NCBI GenBank assembly: GCA_003229995.1
Contig: QIGJ01000176.1
Location: forward strand, 1-23,035
DNA from: Gammaproteobacteria bacterium
GTDB taxonomy: Bacteria; Pseudomonadota; Gammaproteobacteria; SZUA-152
Direction of reading: 5' to 3'
Length of the DNA: 23,035 bases
A program made the translations under genes and the position numbers. Below are positions 14,212-22,991 of the stretch, one piece after another; position 1 is the first letter of the stretch, and each line of letters opens with the position of its first letter. The notes under the pieces are model-generated. The model ran no database searches. It had not been told where the DNA came from and worked only from the letters and a program-made list of their open reading frames with translations.

Positions 14212-17088
14212 ATGGATTTAATACGTATTCAGGGTGCCCGCACCCACAACCTCAAAAATATCAACGTGGAATTACCACGGGATAAACTCATTGTGATTAC
14301 AGGGTTATCGGGCTCGGGCAAATCTTCCCTGGCCTTTGATACCATTTATGCCGAGGGCCAGCGCCGTTATGTGGAGTCGCTTTCCGCCTACGCGCGCCAG
14401 TTCCTGTCGATAATGGAAAAACCCGACGTAGATCATATTGAGGGACTGTCTCCAGCCATCTCCATCGAGCAAAAATCCACCTCGCACAACCCTCGCTCCA
14501 CCGTGGGTACCATCACCGAAATTTACGATTATTTGCGACTGTTATTCGCACGCGCTGGTGAGCCGCGTTGCCCCGAACACGATACCAGCCTGGAAATGCA
14601 AACCGTCAGTCAGATGGTGGATCAGGTGCTGGCCCTGCCGGAAGGCACAAAAATCATGTTGCTGGCACCTGTAGTGCGCAACCGCAAGGGCGAACATCTC
14701 ACGGTGTTTAAAGATTTACGCGCCCAGGGTTTTGTGCGTGTGCGTGTTAATGATGAGCTGTTTGAACTGGACGGTGTGCCGGAGCTGGATCTGCGCAAAA
14801 AGCACAGTATCGAAGTTGTGGTGGACCGGCTCAAAGTACGTGACGATCAGCAGTCACGACTGGCCGATTCCTTTGAAACGGCACTGGCCCTCACCGATGG
14901 TATTGCTTCGGTGATGCTGATGGATAATGCACAGGGAGCGAACGGAGAACAGGAGCTGTTGTTTTCTGCCCAGTTTGCCTGCCCGCAATGCGGTTATTCC
15001 CTGCCGGAACTGGAACCCCGCATGTTTTCCTTCAACAACCCGGCGGGGGCCTGTGGCGGTTGTGATGGCCTGGGTGTAAAACAGTTTTTTGATGCTGAAC
15101 GCGTGGTGCGTCACCCGGAACTGTCCCTGCCTGCAGGCGCTATACGTGGTTGGGATAAACGCAATGCCTATTACTTTCAGATGATCAGCTCGCTGGCAGA
15201 ACATTACCACTTTGCGTTAGACACACCGTTCCATGAGCTGCCGGAAAATATTCAGCACATCGTTCTTAATGGCAGTGACACGGAAGAAATCGAATTTCGT
15301 TATTACAAGGACAAACATAACAATAACGGTACTTTCACCAGCCGTACCCACGCTTTCGAGGGTATTTTGCCCAACATGGATCGCCGCTATCACGAAACCG
15401 ATTCCAATGTGGTACGCGAAGAGCTGGCAAAATATCTCAATACTCGCTCCTGCCCTGATTGCGGCGGTACACGACTGGCCAAAGGCCCACGTCATGTATT
15501 CGTCGCACAATCGACACTGCCCGAATTAACCGCGCTACCCGTAGGCCGGGCACAGGCTTTTTTTGCCCAACTGAAATTAGCGGGCCACCGAGGGGAAATT
15601 GCAGAAAAAATTGTCAAGGAAATCGGCCAACGACTGGATTTTCTGGTCAACGTCGGCCTCGATTATCTTTCATTGGACCGCAGTGCCGATACTTTGTCTG
15701 GCGGCGAAGCACAACGCATCCGTCTGGCCAGCCAGATCGGCGCTGGCCTAGTGGGAGTGATGTACGTACTGGACGAGCCCTCCATCGGTTTGCATCAACG
15801 TGATAACCAGCGTCTGCTGAATACACTCACTTATCTGCGTGATATGGGCAATACGGTCATCGTCGTCGAGCATGACGAAGATGCCATCGTCAGTGCGGAT
15901 CATGTGCTGGACATCGGCCCCGGTGCGGGTGTGCATGGAGGCGAAATTGTCGCGCAAGGCACACCACAGGAAGTCATGGCCAATGAAAATTCACTGACGG
16001 GCGCCTATCTGTCCGGACGCAAAGCCATCGCAATCCCCGTGCAACGTACCCTGCCGGATACAACACGACAAATCCGTATTTTCGGCGCGTCGGGCAATAA
16101 CTTGAAAAAGGTGGATGTGGATATCCCTGCCGGACTGATGACGGCAGTAACCGGCGTGTCGGGTTCCGGAAAATCCACGCTTATCAACGACACTCTGTTC
16201 CGTTTTGCCGCACAGCAAATCAATAACAATCCGGAAGCACCTGCGCCGATGGAAAAAATAGAAGGGCTTGAGCAATTCGACAAAGTGGTGGACATCAACC
16301 AAAGCCCCATCGGTCGCACACCACGCTCAAACCCGGCCACCTATGCAGGCCTGTTCACACCCATTCGTGAACTATTTGCCGGTACCCAAGAGGCGCGTGC
16401 GCGTGGTTACACACCAGGCCGTTTCAGCTTTAACGTCAAAGGTGGCCGTTGTGAAGCCTGTCGCGGTGACGGCGTTATCAAGGTGGAAATGCATTTTCTG
16501 CCGGACATCTACGTGCCCTGCGATATCTGCAAAGGCAAACGCTACAATCGCGAAACCCTGGAAATCAAATACAAAGGACTGAACATCTACGAAGTGTTAG
16601 AACAAACCGTGGAAGACTCGCGGGCTTTTTTTGATGCCATTCCATCGGTAGCCCGTAAATTGCAAACCTTGATGGATGTCGGTCTCAGTTACATCAAATT
16701 AGGCCAAGCGGCCACCACACTGTCTGGCGGTGAAGCCCAGCGTGTCAAACTGGCACGCGAATTGTCCAAACGCGATACCGGCAACACACTGTACATTCTT
16801 GATGAACCTACTACTGGTCTGCATTTTTATGATATCGAGCAATTACTCGGTGTGTTGCATCGATTACGTGACCACGGCAATACTATCGTAGTCATTGAGC
16901 ACAATCTCGATGTGATTAAAACAGCCGACTGGGTTATTGATCTGGGGCCGGAAGGTGGTGAAGGTGGCGGTACAATTGTCGCCTGTGGCTCACCAGAGAA
17001 AATTGCTGCAACAAAAAACTCCCATACCGGCCACTTCCTGAAATCAGTTCTGGCATCCACCGCACTCAAGGCAACGGGTACGCATTAA
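14212..17088 (+). CDS. uvrA: Excinuclease ABC subunit A
   Basis: The damage-recognition ATPase of nucleotide excision repair. From the ATG at 14212 it has 958 residues, the usual family length is about 940-960, and it begins [16 protein letters not shown]. It has two ABC modules: Walker [10 protein letters not shown] (31-39) with signature LSGGEAQR (about 495), and a second Walker [10 protein letters not shown] (about 648) with signature LSGGEAQR (about 837). Both zinc modules are intact: CPQCG near 257 paired with CGGC, and CEAC (747, 750) paired with CDIC (770, 773). The frame extends upstream to a TTG at 14164, but that adds 16 residues foreign to UvrA. It is transcribed away from the MFS-ssb pair. 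Confidence 0.98.
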   Translation: MDLIRIQGARTHNLKNINVELPRDKLIVITGLSGSGKSSLAFDTIYAEGQRRYVESLSAYARQFLSIMEKPDVDHIEGLSPAISIEQKSTSHNPRSTVGTITEIYDYLRLLFARAGEPRCPEHDTSLEMQTVSQMVDQVLALPEGTKIMLLAPVVRNRKGEHLTVFKDLRAQGFVRVRVNDELFELDGVPELDLRKKHSIEVVVDRLKVRDDQQSRLADSFETALALTDGIASVMLMDNAQGANGEQELLFSAQFACPQCGYSLPELEPRMFSFNNPAGACGGCDGLGVKQFFDAERVVRHPELSLPAGAIRGWDKRNAYYFQMISSLAEHYHFALDTPFHELPENIQHIVLNGSDTEEIEFRYYKDKHNNNGTFTSRTHAFEGILPNMDRRYHETDSNVVREELAKYLNTRSCPDCGGTRLAKGPRHVFVAQSTLPELTALPVGRAQAFFAQLKLAGHRGEIAEKIVKEIGQRLDFLVNVGLDYLSLDRSADTLSGGEAQRIRLASQIGAGLVGVMYVLDEPSIGLHQRDNQRLLNTLTYLRDMGNTVIVVEHDEDAIVSADHVLDIGPGAGVHGGEIVAQGTPQEVMANENSLTGAYLSGRKAIAIPVQRTLPDTTRQIRIFGASGNNLKKVDVDIPAGLMTAVTGVSGSGKSTLINDTLFRFAAQQINNNPEAPAPMEKIEGLEQFDKVVDINQSPIGRTPRSNPATYAGLFTPIRELFAGTQEARARGYTPGRFSFNVKGGRCEACRGDGVIKVEMHFLPDIYVPCDICKGKRYNRETLEIKYKGLNIYEVLEQTVEDSRAFFDAIPSVARKLQTLMDVGLSYIKLGQAATTLSGGEAQRVKLARELSKRDTGNTLYILDEPTTGLHFYDIEQLLGVLHRLRDHGNTIVVIEHNLDVIKTADWVIDLGPEGGEGGGTIVACGSPEKIAATKNSHTGHFLKSVLASTALKATGTH

Positions 17089-17448
17089 TAAGGAACACGC
17101 ACGAAATAACGTCCCTGTTTGGCCCCCGGATTTAGTGCGACTTCGTTCGTTCTGATTGACGACTGCATGGATGCAGGAGGTAGAGCAACGCAGGAGCAGT
17201 TGCCGAACAAAAATGCAGGAAGTCGTTCTATTTCGAATTTTTGTGATTCAAGAACGAGCAAAGACAGGTTAAAAGCAGGAATGCCAATGGCATTTACGTT
17301 ATTTAATTTCTATTCCAAGCTGCAAAAATCATAACCTTTGACTAGTATTGTGCCATCGGTTGTAATGGGATCAGGGCATTGGCTACCGGTCGCCACCGGG
17401 CACCCTGAAAAAATATCATAAACACAAAAAAACAGGTGCTGTTTCAGG
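17089..17448. other. Intergenic region with short repeated motifs
   Basis: I see no credible gene. GCAGGA recurs four times between 17175 and 17281, and TCGTTCT occurs twice directly and once inverted (near 17260), suggesting a decayed repeat. A small hairpin CCGGT-CGCC-ACCGG (17386-17399) lies within a wider CAGGG/CCCTG pairing before the next gene. Confidence 0.5.
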
Positions 17449-18939
17449 ATGAGCTTGCCCCAGGATCACGTCGTTAAACCGAAACACGACAACATTGATG
17501 CCGACCAGCATGTGGAGAATACTTTGATGAACGAGCCTGCTGGCAAGATACACACGCTTTCTCCCGCCAGCCCATCCACGATAACCGAGCAACAACAGTG
17601 GTACGAAGAAGACAGCATTAACCTGATTGATCTGTGGCTGGAACTTGGCAAGCATCGCACAATAATTTTTACGTCGGTGGCTCTGGCACTCATTGCTGGT
17701 TTATTGATCACCTTCCTGCTACCACAAAAATACAGTTACACGAGCACGATAGAGATTGGCAGCACCTTGACTCAAACCACCTCCGGCACGATGCCACAAT
17801 TAATCGATCCCCCCGAAACAGTCCTGGCAAAAATACAGGAAAGCTATATTCCATTAGCACAGCAACAATTCAGCAAAGCTCATCCTGACAACAACGCCTT
17901 CTACAACATTAATGCGCGCATCCCCAAAAACAGCCAGCTGGTCGTACTGGAAGCCAAAGGTACTGAAGAAGACCGCACGGATTACCTGCAACAACTAAAA
18001 ACTGTGACGAAATATTTATTACAGGATCACCAACGAGTGATGAATGTTTATCAAGCAGGCCTGAATAATCAACTGGCTTTGGCCAAAATAAAACTGGATG
18101 CAATTACCGACCCCAGCACCCTGGCCACACAACAAAAACAACTGGAAAGCCAACTTAACAATGCACGCATTGAGCTGGATGAACTGCGCGACCCCCGCGT
18201 GTTGGCGGTGCCACGGCAGCAACTGGAAAACAAGCTGGCCCATGAGGAGAAACAATTAACTGATTTAATAAACCAGGTCAAACTGGTCAAAGCACGTTAT
18301 CAACGCCTGGATGAAATCGACATTCTGTTAAAACAGCAGATCAGCGACCTTGAATCACAAATCGATTCTTCCCTCACTCAACGTAAACAAGCCATTGGCA
18401 ATATGCAAAATGAATCAGCCGCCATGACCATGCTGCTCATTGATAATGGCATTCAGCAGAACCGTACACGGCTCGCTGCGTTGCAGGAACGTCTGTTTAT
18501 AGACCAACAAAACCTGCGACTGGAACTGGAAGAAAAAGTTGCCGCCAACCTGCGTAGCCAGAGTGTACAAAGCAAACTTATTGGCAAAACCAACAGTGAA
18601 CTCAGCCGTTTGGACATTGGCAACCAACGCGCTCTACAACGCCACCAACCCGAAATTGGCAAACTCGAAGAAAAACTCACCAAGCTCCTGGCTGACACCC
18701 GACGCTCTGTTGAACGTCAACAACACACCATTACCAAAATTGAGGCACAACTGAATAATCTGAAAGCTACCCGCAGCATTGCGCCCCCCATGCAATCACT
18801 ACAACCTACGGGTCCCGGCAAAAGTCTTATTATTATCCTGTCTCTGGTGCTCGGTTTAATGCTTGGCGTTTTTGCCGCATTTTTTGCCAGTTTTTTAAGT
18901 AAGGCCAAACAACACAAAGTGGCTGCGGGCTCGAACTAA
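17449..18939 (+). CDS. Wzz/PCP-type inner-membrane protein with long coiled coil
   Basis: A 496-residue protein with the polysaccharide co-polymerase layout. It has a cytoplasmic N-terminal region (EEDSINLIDLWLELGKHR, the Wzz-domain entry), a first membrane helix (about 71-91), a long periplasmic region rich in Gln, Leu and Lys with strong coiled-coil character (about 190-450), a Pro-rich PPMQSLQPTGPGKS linker and a second membrane helix (about 459-482). Such proteins set chain length of O-antigen or exopolysaccharide, or couple export. No tyrosine-kinase domain and no glycan genes are nearby, so the role is open. The start may be 17449 (AGG very close to it) or ATG 17527, which has GGAGA at a better distance. 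A palindromic element follows it. Confidence 0.8.
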   Translation: MSLPQDHVVKPKHDNIDADQHVENTLMNEPAGKIHTLSPASPSTITEQQQWYEEDSINLIDLWLELGKHRTIIFTSVALALIAGLLITFLLPQKYSYTSTIEIGSTLTQTTSGTMPQLIDPPETVLAKIQESYIPLAQQQFSKAHPDNNAFYNINARIPKNSQLVVLEAKGTEEDRTDYLQQLKTVTKYLLQDHQRVMNVYQAGLNNQLALAKIKLDAITDPSTLATQQKQLESQLNNARIELDELRDPRVLAVPRQQLENKLAHEEKQLTDLINQVKLVKARYQRLDEIDILLKQQISDLESQIDSSLTQRKQAIGNMQNESAAMTMLLIDNGIQQNRTRLAALQERLFIDQQNLRLELEEKVAANLRSQSVQSKLIGKTNSELSRLDIGNQRALQRHQPEIGKLEEKLTKLLADTRRSVERQQHTITKIEAQLNNLKATRSIAPPMQSLQPTGPGKSLIIILSLVLGLMLGVFAAFFASFLSKAKQHKVAAGSN

Positions 18940-19324
18940 TTTCTAGGAACCTGTCCGAGAACTCGGTTTTTGAAAATATCAATTTTTAAATTATTGATAA
19001 ATAAGAACTTAAAAATCGCCATTTTGCTAAAACCGCTATTCTCGAAGGCTCCCAGGCGAGCTTGATCATGAAAAAACAGGGGGTTATCCAATCTCGTCCC
19101 ACCCCACCCTTATCTCTAAACGTTATAAGTATATTTTGACATAACAAGATGAAACCCGGAGAATGGAATCAGTCCAACAAAATAATAATGGATTGTTGGT
19201 AACATCCTTCTTTGAGTTCTACTTCGGCTCAAATGCCGAGTGGCTCGTTGTAACGGTACGAAGCGTGTGTGAAAGAACATTCCACCTTGCGCAAACACGG
19301 GTACCGCAGTCGCTGGAGAAAATT
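18940..19324. other. Intergenic region with fold-back element
   Basis: No trusted gene. It holds the palindromic element at 18956-19044, then about 280 bases leading to the DUF3135 gene. A frame from 19163 runs into that gene but lacks family character before 19325. Confidence 0.6.
18956..19044. repeat. MITE-like fold-back palindrome (89 bases)
   Basis: The left arm reads CGAGAA-CT-CGGTTTT-TG-AAAAT (18956-18977); the right arm reads ATTTT-GCT-AAAACCG-CTA-TTCTCG (19021-19044). All three blocks pair in order (18 base pairs) with small internal loops. A second palindrome, TATCAAT/ATTGATA (18977-18999), sits inside. The first 16 bases alone (CCGAG-AA-CTCGG then T-run) could also weakly terminate the upstream gene. 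Confidence 0.65.
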
Positions 19325-19690
19325 ATGGGTAGCACACAGAAACAATGCAAACTCCATATCGATTTTGATGAGATGCTGGCATTAGCCAAAACCGACCCAG
19401 CCACCTTCGAGGCCAAACGCGCAGAATACATCGAGTCATTCCTGACCAGCGTCCCGGTCGAAAAACAAACACGATTGCGAGGTCTGCAATGGCAAATCGA
19501 CCAAACACGTCAACTGGCTCGCACACCCATGGCCTCGTGTATCGCTATTTCCAGCATGATGTGGGATTCCCTGAATCTGCTGGGTGATCAGCAGCGTAAG
19601 CTGGTCGGGCTGTCTACAGGACAGCCCATCAACATTAAAAAATCCGCACCGACAGCCAAAGGTACGATTATCCGCTTCCCCGCACGCTGA
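19325..19690 (+). CDS. DUF3135 family protein
   Basis: A 121-residue protein of unknown function matching the DUF3135 pattern: IDFDEMLALAKTDPATFEAKR near the start, then a helical core (LRGLQWQIDQTRQLARTPMASCIAISSMMWDSL). The C-terminal tail KSAPTAKGTIIRFPAR is basic. No signal peptide or membrane helix is visible, so it is probably cytoplasmic. I chose the ATG at 19325 because GGAG lies eight bases upstream and the conserved region begins soon after; the open frame continues upstream to 19163 without conserved features. It stands alone, converging on the minus-strand miniprotein unit at 19771. Confidence 0.8.
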   Translation: MGSTQKQCKLHIDFDEMLALAKTDPATFEAKRAEYIESFLTSVPVEKQTRLRGLQWQIDQTRQLARTPMASCIAISSMMWDSLNLLGDQQRKLVGLSTGQPINIKKSAPTAKGTIIRFPAR

Positions 19691-19704
19691 ATTATCCCTG
19701 GCAT

Positions 19705-19744
19705 AAAAAACCCGCCTGCCCAGTATGTTACCGATCCAAGCGGG
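19705..19744 (-). terminator. Rho-independent terminator of the 29-residue ORF
   Basis: On the minus strand CCCGCTTG pairs with CAGGCGGG (one G-U pair) across an 18-base loop and is followed by six T. It lies 27 bases after the miniprotein stop. Confidence 0.75.
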
Positions 19745-19770
19745 AGGAAGGCTGATGTGAAAGAACCCGT

Positions 19771-19860
19771 TTAGGGCGAACTCATCACATCCTTCAGTGT
19801 TACCAATAAAATAATTCCTCCAACAACGCCTACAATGATCAAACCCGCTGTAAATGACAT
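19771..19860 (-). CDS. Membrane miniprotein, 29 residues, unknown
   Basis: A 29-codon frame from ATG 19858-19860 to TAA 19771-19773. The product begins MSFTAGLIIVGVVGGIILLV and ends KDVMSSP: one hydrophobic helix (about residues 4-21) with a short charged C-terminal tail. A strong GGAGG ribosome binding site is eight bases before the start and a terminator follows, so the unit looks complete and expressed. I know no family for it. Its length and shape resemble single-helix subunits or regulators of membrane complexes such as CydX or KdpF, but no such complex is encoded nearby except AmtB, which sits upstream on the same strand with its own terminator. Confidence 0.7.
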   Translation of the reverse strand: MSFTAGLIIVGVVGGIILLVTLKDVMSSP

Positions 19861-19946
19861 GATAATGTCCTCCTGCTGTTATTGATTCACCTTAAAAAAC
19901 TGCTGATGTTTGACTAAAACACTCAACAATTCCTTATCTTTTTTAA

Positions 19947-19961
19947 GGTTATACGATAACC
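19947..19961. promoter_or_regulatory. Inverted repeat upstream of the miniprotein
   Basis: GGTTATACGATAACC has perfect six-base arms with a three-base centre, about 90 bases before the miniprotein start and close to where its promoter should be. A possible operator; no matching regulator is known to me. Confidence 0.4.
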
Positions 19962-20162
19962 TACAACAATGCCCATGTAAATATAAAGGCCATAAGTATC
20001 CTCTATGACTCCAAACAGACATGACTTATTGCAGGCATAGTCGAGACCCCACAAGATGCAAGATCAGAGCAAGGCGGACATTGTCCTGTTCAAGATCGGC
20101 AAGCTATGCAGGATTGAACGGGCAATTTTGATGTAAAGCTCAACAAACCCTGAAATATCTGC

Positions 20163-20190
20163 AAAAAAAAGCGCCCGATGAAGGGCGCTT
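20163..20190 (-). terminator. Rho-independent terminator of glnK-amtB
   Basis: On the minus strand AAGCGCCC pairs with GGGCGCTT across a six-base loop, followed by a T-run. It lies 45 bases after the amtB stop. Confidence 0.9.
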
Positions 20191-20234
20191 GAAGTTGTCT
20201 GTTTACACACAGACTTATCGTCATGTTGTTGACG

Positions 20235-21518
20235 CTATTTATTGGTAAATTCGGGATAAGCCTCCATACCGCACTCGGCAAGATCGACGCCCTCATACTC
20301 TTGCTCTTCCGTGACGCGCACCCCCATGATCATCTTGATAATCATCCAGGTTATGTAGCTAACCACAAATACCCAGACCAAAATGGTGAGCATACCCACG
20401 ATTTGGCCACTGAAACTAGCACCGTCATTAGTGAGCGGTACAGCCAAAAGCCCCCATATACCGACTACGCCATGCACTGAAATGGCTCCCACCGGATCAT
20501 CGATCTTCAGCTTGTCCAGGCCGATGATGGCGAACACCACCAGCAAGCCACCAAAACCACCAATCAACGTGGCATCCAAAGCGGAAGGCGTGGAGGGCTC
20601 AGCAGTAATTGCCACCAGACCGGCCAATGCACCGTTGAGCGTCATGGTCAAATCAGCCTTGCCAAACAGCAGTTTGGCAACAATCAGCGCAACAATCACG
20701 CCACCCGCAGCAGCGGCATTTGTGTTCAGAAACACCATGGCCACCGAATTGGCATTGGCAATATCGCCCAATTTGAGCACGGAGCCACCGTTAAAACCGA
20801 ACCAGCCCATCCACAGGATGAACGTGCCCAGTGTTGCCAGAGGCAGGTTCGCACCTGGGATTGCGTTGATCGAGCCGTCTTTACCGTATTTGCCCTTACG
20901 AGCACCCAGTACCAGCACACCGGCTAAAGCCGCAGCCGCACCGGCCATATGCACAATGCCGGAACCGGCAAAATCGGAGAAACCGAAATCATCACCCAGG
21001 CTGTACAGGCCAAACACAGAGCTGCCACCCCAAGTCCAGCTACCTTCCATAGGATAGATGAAGCCAGTCATCACCACCGCAAACAACATGAATGCCCAAA
21101 GCTTCATGCGTTCTGCCACGGCACCGGAAACGATAGACATGGCGGTTGCCACAAAAACCACCTGGAAGAAAAAATCAGAGGCATTGGAATACACCGCACC
21201 CCCGTCAAAACCGGCTTCGGCGGATTCTTTTAATACCGCACCGACCATGGCATCTGTATTTTCTGCACCGTCCAGCACGATGTTGGCCAAGAACATACCG
21301 CCGTCGTACATGATGTCGTAGCCGATAGCCAGATACATGGTGCAGGCAATGGCAAACAATATGACGTTTTTGGTGAGAATTTCTGTGGTGTTTTTAGAAC
21401 GAACCAGCCCTGCTTCCAACATAGCAAAACCTGCTGCCATCCACATTACCAAGGCTCCACACACCAGAAAATAAAAGGTGTCCATGGCGTACTGCAAGTG
21501 AAAAATATTTGCTTCCAT
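20235..21518 (-). CDS. amtB: Ammonium transporter Amt
   Basis: A 427-residue inner-membrane channel of the Amt/Mep/Rh family with about eleven membrane helices. Signature segments are AGFAMLEAGLVRSKN near the N-terminus, the twin pore histidines His190 (GSGIVHMAG) and His349 (ISVHGVVGIWG), and IPGANLPLATLGTFILWMGWFGFNGGS. The tail (VTEEQEYEGVDLAECGMEAYPEF) matches the cytoplasmic segment that takes part in GlnK blocking. The first residues are already membrane-bound, without the long signal peptide of E. coli AmtB. A GGGGAGC ribosome binding site precedes the ATG. It lies 18 bases after glnK, forming the classic glnK-amtB operon for ammonium uptake under nitrogen limitation. Confidence 0.97.
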   Translation of the reverse strand: MEANIFHLQYAMDTFYFLVCGALVMWMAAGFAMLEAGLVRSKNTTEILTKNVILFAIACTMYLAIGYDIMYDGGMFLANIVLDGAENTDAMVGAVLKESAEAGFDGGAVYSNASDFFFQVVFVATAMSIVSGAVAERMKLWAFMLFAVVMTGFIYPMEGSWTWGGSSVFGLYSLGDDFGFSDFAGSGIVHMAGAAAALAGVLVLGARKGKYGKDGSINAIPGANLPLATLGTFILWMGWFGFNGGSVLKLGDIANANSVAMVFLNTNAAAAGGVIVALIVAKLLFGKADLTMTLNGALAGLVAITAEPSTPSALDATLIGGFGGLLVVFAIIGLDKLKIDDPVGAISVHGVVGIWGLLAVPLTNDGASFSGQIVGMLTILVWVFVVSYITWMIIKMIMGVRVTEEQEYEGVDLAECGMEAYPEFTNK

Positions 21519-21536
21519 TATTACGTGCTCCCCGTT

Positions 21537-21929
<393 letters not shown>

Positions 21930-22065
21930 CTATTGCTGATGATTGCACTACTTACTGCGAAATTACCGTTCGAAAAAATCGCCTGGGTTTATTTGATCCC
22001 ATTATTTTTTTCATATTCTTCCCCTCATTAAAAGTGTGTTAATTGATTGGAAAATCTCCAATCCG

Positions 22066-22119
22066 ATCCAGCCATATCCAGCCATATCCAGCAGCCACAT
22101 CTAGCAGCCACATCTAGCA
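22066..22119. repeat. Two adjacent short tandem repeats
   Basis: ATCCAGCCAT is repeated 2.5 times (22066-22090), followed directly by AGCAGCCACATCT twice (22090-22115) plus AGCA. They fall in the predicted 5' leader of glnK. Confidence 0.8.
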
Positions 22120-22125
22120 ATACAT

Positions 22126-22141
22126 AGCACCGACTGTGCCA
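22126..22141 (-). promoter_or_regulatory. Sigma-54 (RpoN)-like promoter of glnK-amtB
   Basis: On the minus strand TGGCACAGTCGGTGCT matches the sigma-54 consensus TGGCAC-N5-TTGCW with one mismatch (TTGC is GTGC). The invariant GG and GC are correctly ten bases apart. It faces glnK and implies a leader of about 240 bases. Confidence 0.65.
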
Positions 22142-22206
22142 AAATATGTAATGGTATTTTTTTCAGTAAGTTATGATAATTTTACAAGCTCAACCGATGC
22201 CGTCGC

Positions 22207-22264
22207 GCACCAAAATGAGGAAATTGACAAAGGTACGCACCATCATTGAGTGCTATATTGGTGC
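22207..22264. promoter_or_regulatory. NtrC-like half-sites upstream of the sigma-54 promoter
   Basis: GCACCA occurs at 22207-22212 and 22237-22242, and its complement TGGTGC at 22259-22264, offsets of 30 and 22 bases, near whole helical turns. They lie 65 to 125 bases upstream of the predicted -24 element, a normal enhancer distance. No pair has the classic compact NtrC spacing. Confidence 0.45.
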
Positions 22265-22444
22265 AGACAGTTTTAGGGCATGCAAAAATACGCCCCGTCG
22301 GAAATTGTATGTGCGTCATATGTCTTATCTCGTTAAAATATATGATGCCTAGATCCTGCTCTGCCAGTGCTTGCACTCTGCAAACAGAATCTGAGTGACA
22401 GATGCACCGCATTTGTTGAAAAAATCATGAAGGAGGTCAACAAG

Positions 22445-22702
22445 ATGTTTGAAAATCGTTTAGACCCTAAAAAACTGGATGAACTGGCTCGTGGCGTGTT
22501 GGACAAACTGCCCACCGGCTTTCAGACCATACAACACGACATGGAAAAAAACCTGCGGGCAGCTCTACAAGCCGCACTGGCTAAAATGGAACTGGTAACC
22601 CGCGACGAATTCGACGTGCAAAGCGCGGTGTTGCAACGCAGCCGTGAAAAACTGGAGGCATTGAAGACAAGGGTGGCGGAACTGGAAAAACAACTGAAAT
22701 AG
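22445..22702 (+). CDS. ubiK: Ubiquinone biosynthesis accessory factor UbiK
   Basis: An 85-residue YqiC/UbiK family protein. It begins MFENRLDPKKLDELARGVLDKLP, has the central amphipathic MEKNLRAALQAALAKMELVTRDEFDVQSAVLQ part and a C-terminal coiled coil (REKLEALKTRVAELEKQLK) with which the family trimerises and binds UbiJ. It supports aerobic ubiquinone synthesis in the Ubi complex. An AAGGAGG ribosome binding site ahead of ATG 22445 decides the start against upstream in-frame ATGs at 22367 and 22427. Location opposite glnK is common in gammaproteobacteria, where a ComM-type gene often follows; here a tRNA fragment follows instead. Confidence 0.95.
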   Translation: MFENRLDPKKLDELARGVLDKLPTGFQTIQHDMEKNLRAALQAALAKMELVTRDEFDVQSAVLQRSREKLEALKTRVAELEKQLK

Positions 22703-22729
22703 CGTTATTCGCGGCCGATTCCCATCCTC

Positions 22730-22777
22730 GCCCTCCGAAGGCAGGGGTCGCGCGTTCGAATCGCGCCGGGTGCACCA
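22730..22777 (+). other. 3' fragment of tRNA-Arg (CCG), possible integration (att) site
   Basis: The sequence matches the 3' portion of a tRNA-Arg: anticodon loop CTCCGAA (anticodon CCG, 22735-22737), 3' anticodon stem GGCAG, variable GGGTC, a perfect T-arm GCGCG-TTCGAAT-CGCGC, then CGGGTGC and ACCA. The 5' acceptor (GCACCCG expected) and D-arm are absent: upstream is unrelated sequence reaching the ubiK stop. It is therefore not a functional tRNA but the kind of duplicated tRNA 3' end left by tyrosine-integrase elements. Confidence 0.75.
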
Positions 22778-22991
22778 AATTTCTCTTTTTTTACAATATA
22801 TTAAGACGAAAACGACTTCAAGAGCAGAGGCGAAAAATACGCGGGTCACCACCGGATCATCACCGATTTTCCATGTTGGGGTAAGTAAAATTATTTCAAT
22901 CCATACCGCGAAAGCTATTGATGCCCATTCCTATGTCAGAGATTGCAGGGTATATAAAAATTGAGATTTTGAATTATGCTGAATGAGCTAA

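Larger units (their letters stand above)
19861..20234. other. Intergenic region between miniprotein and amtB
   Basis: It contains the amtB terminator and presumably the miniprotein promoter (a weak TTTACA-N17-TATCGT on the minus strand). A perfect inverted repeat GGTTAT-ACG-ATAACC lies at 19947-19961. The part 20030-20125 has several short direct and inverted repeats (GCATAG/CTATGC, GTTCAA/TTGAAC) and may be a worn repeat; I see no gene. Confidence 0.5.

Noticed and set aside
19163..19324. 54-residue upstream extension of the DUF3135 protein
   Set aside because: The extension lacks conserved features, and a good ribosome binding site supports the internal ATG at 19325.
22182..22412. 76-residue minus-strand frame between glnK and ubiK
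   Set aside because: It covers the predicted NtrC sites and the ubiK leader, and has an odd Cys/His-rich composition without a family.
22581..22852. Minus-strand frames reading MVHPARFERATPAFGG and DSNARPLPSEGE across the tRNA fragment
   Set aside because: These phrases are well-known false proteins that arise from antisense translation of tRNA 3' ends; they overlap ubiK as well.
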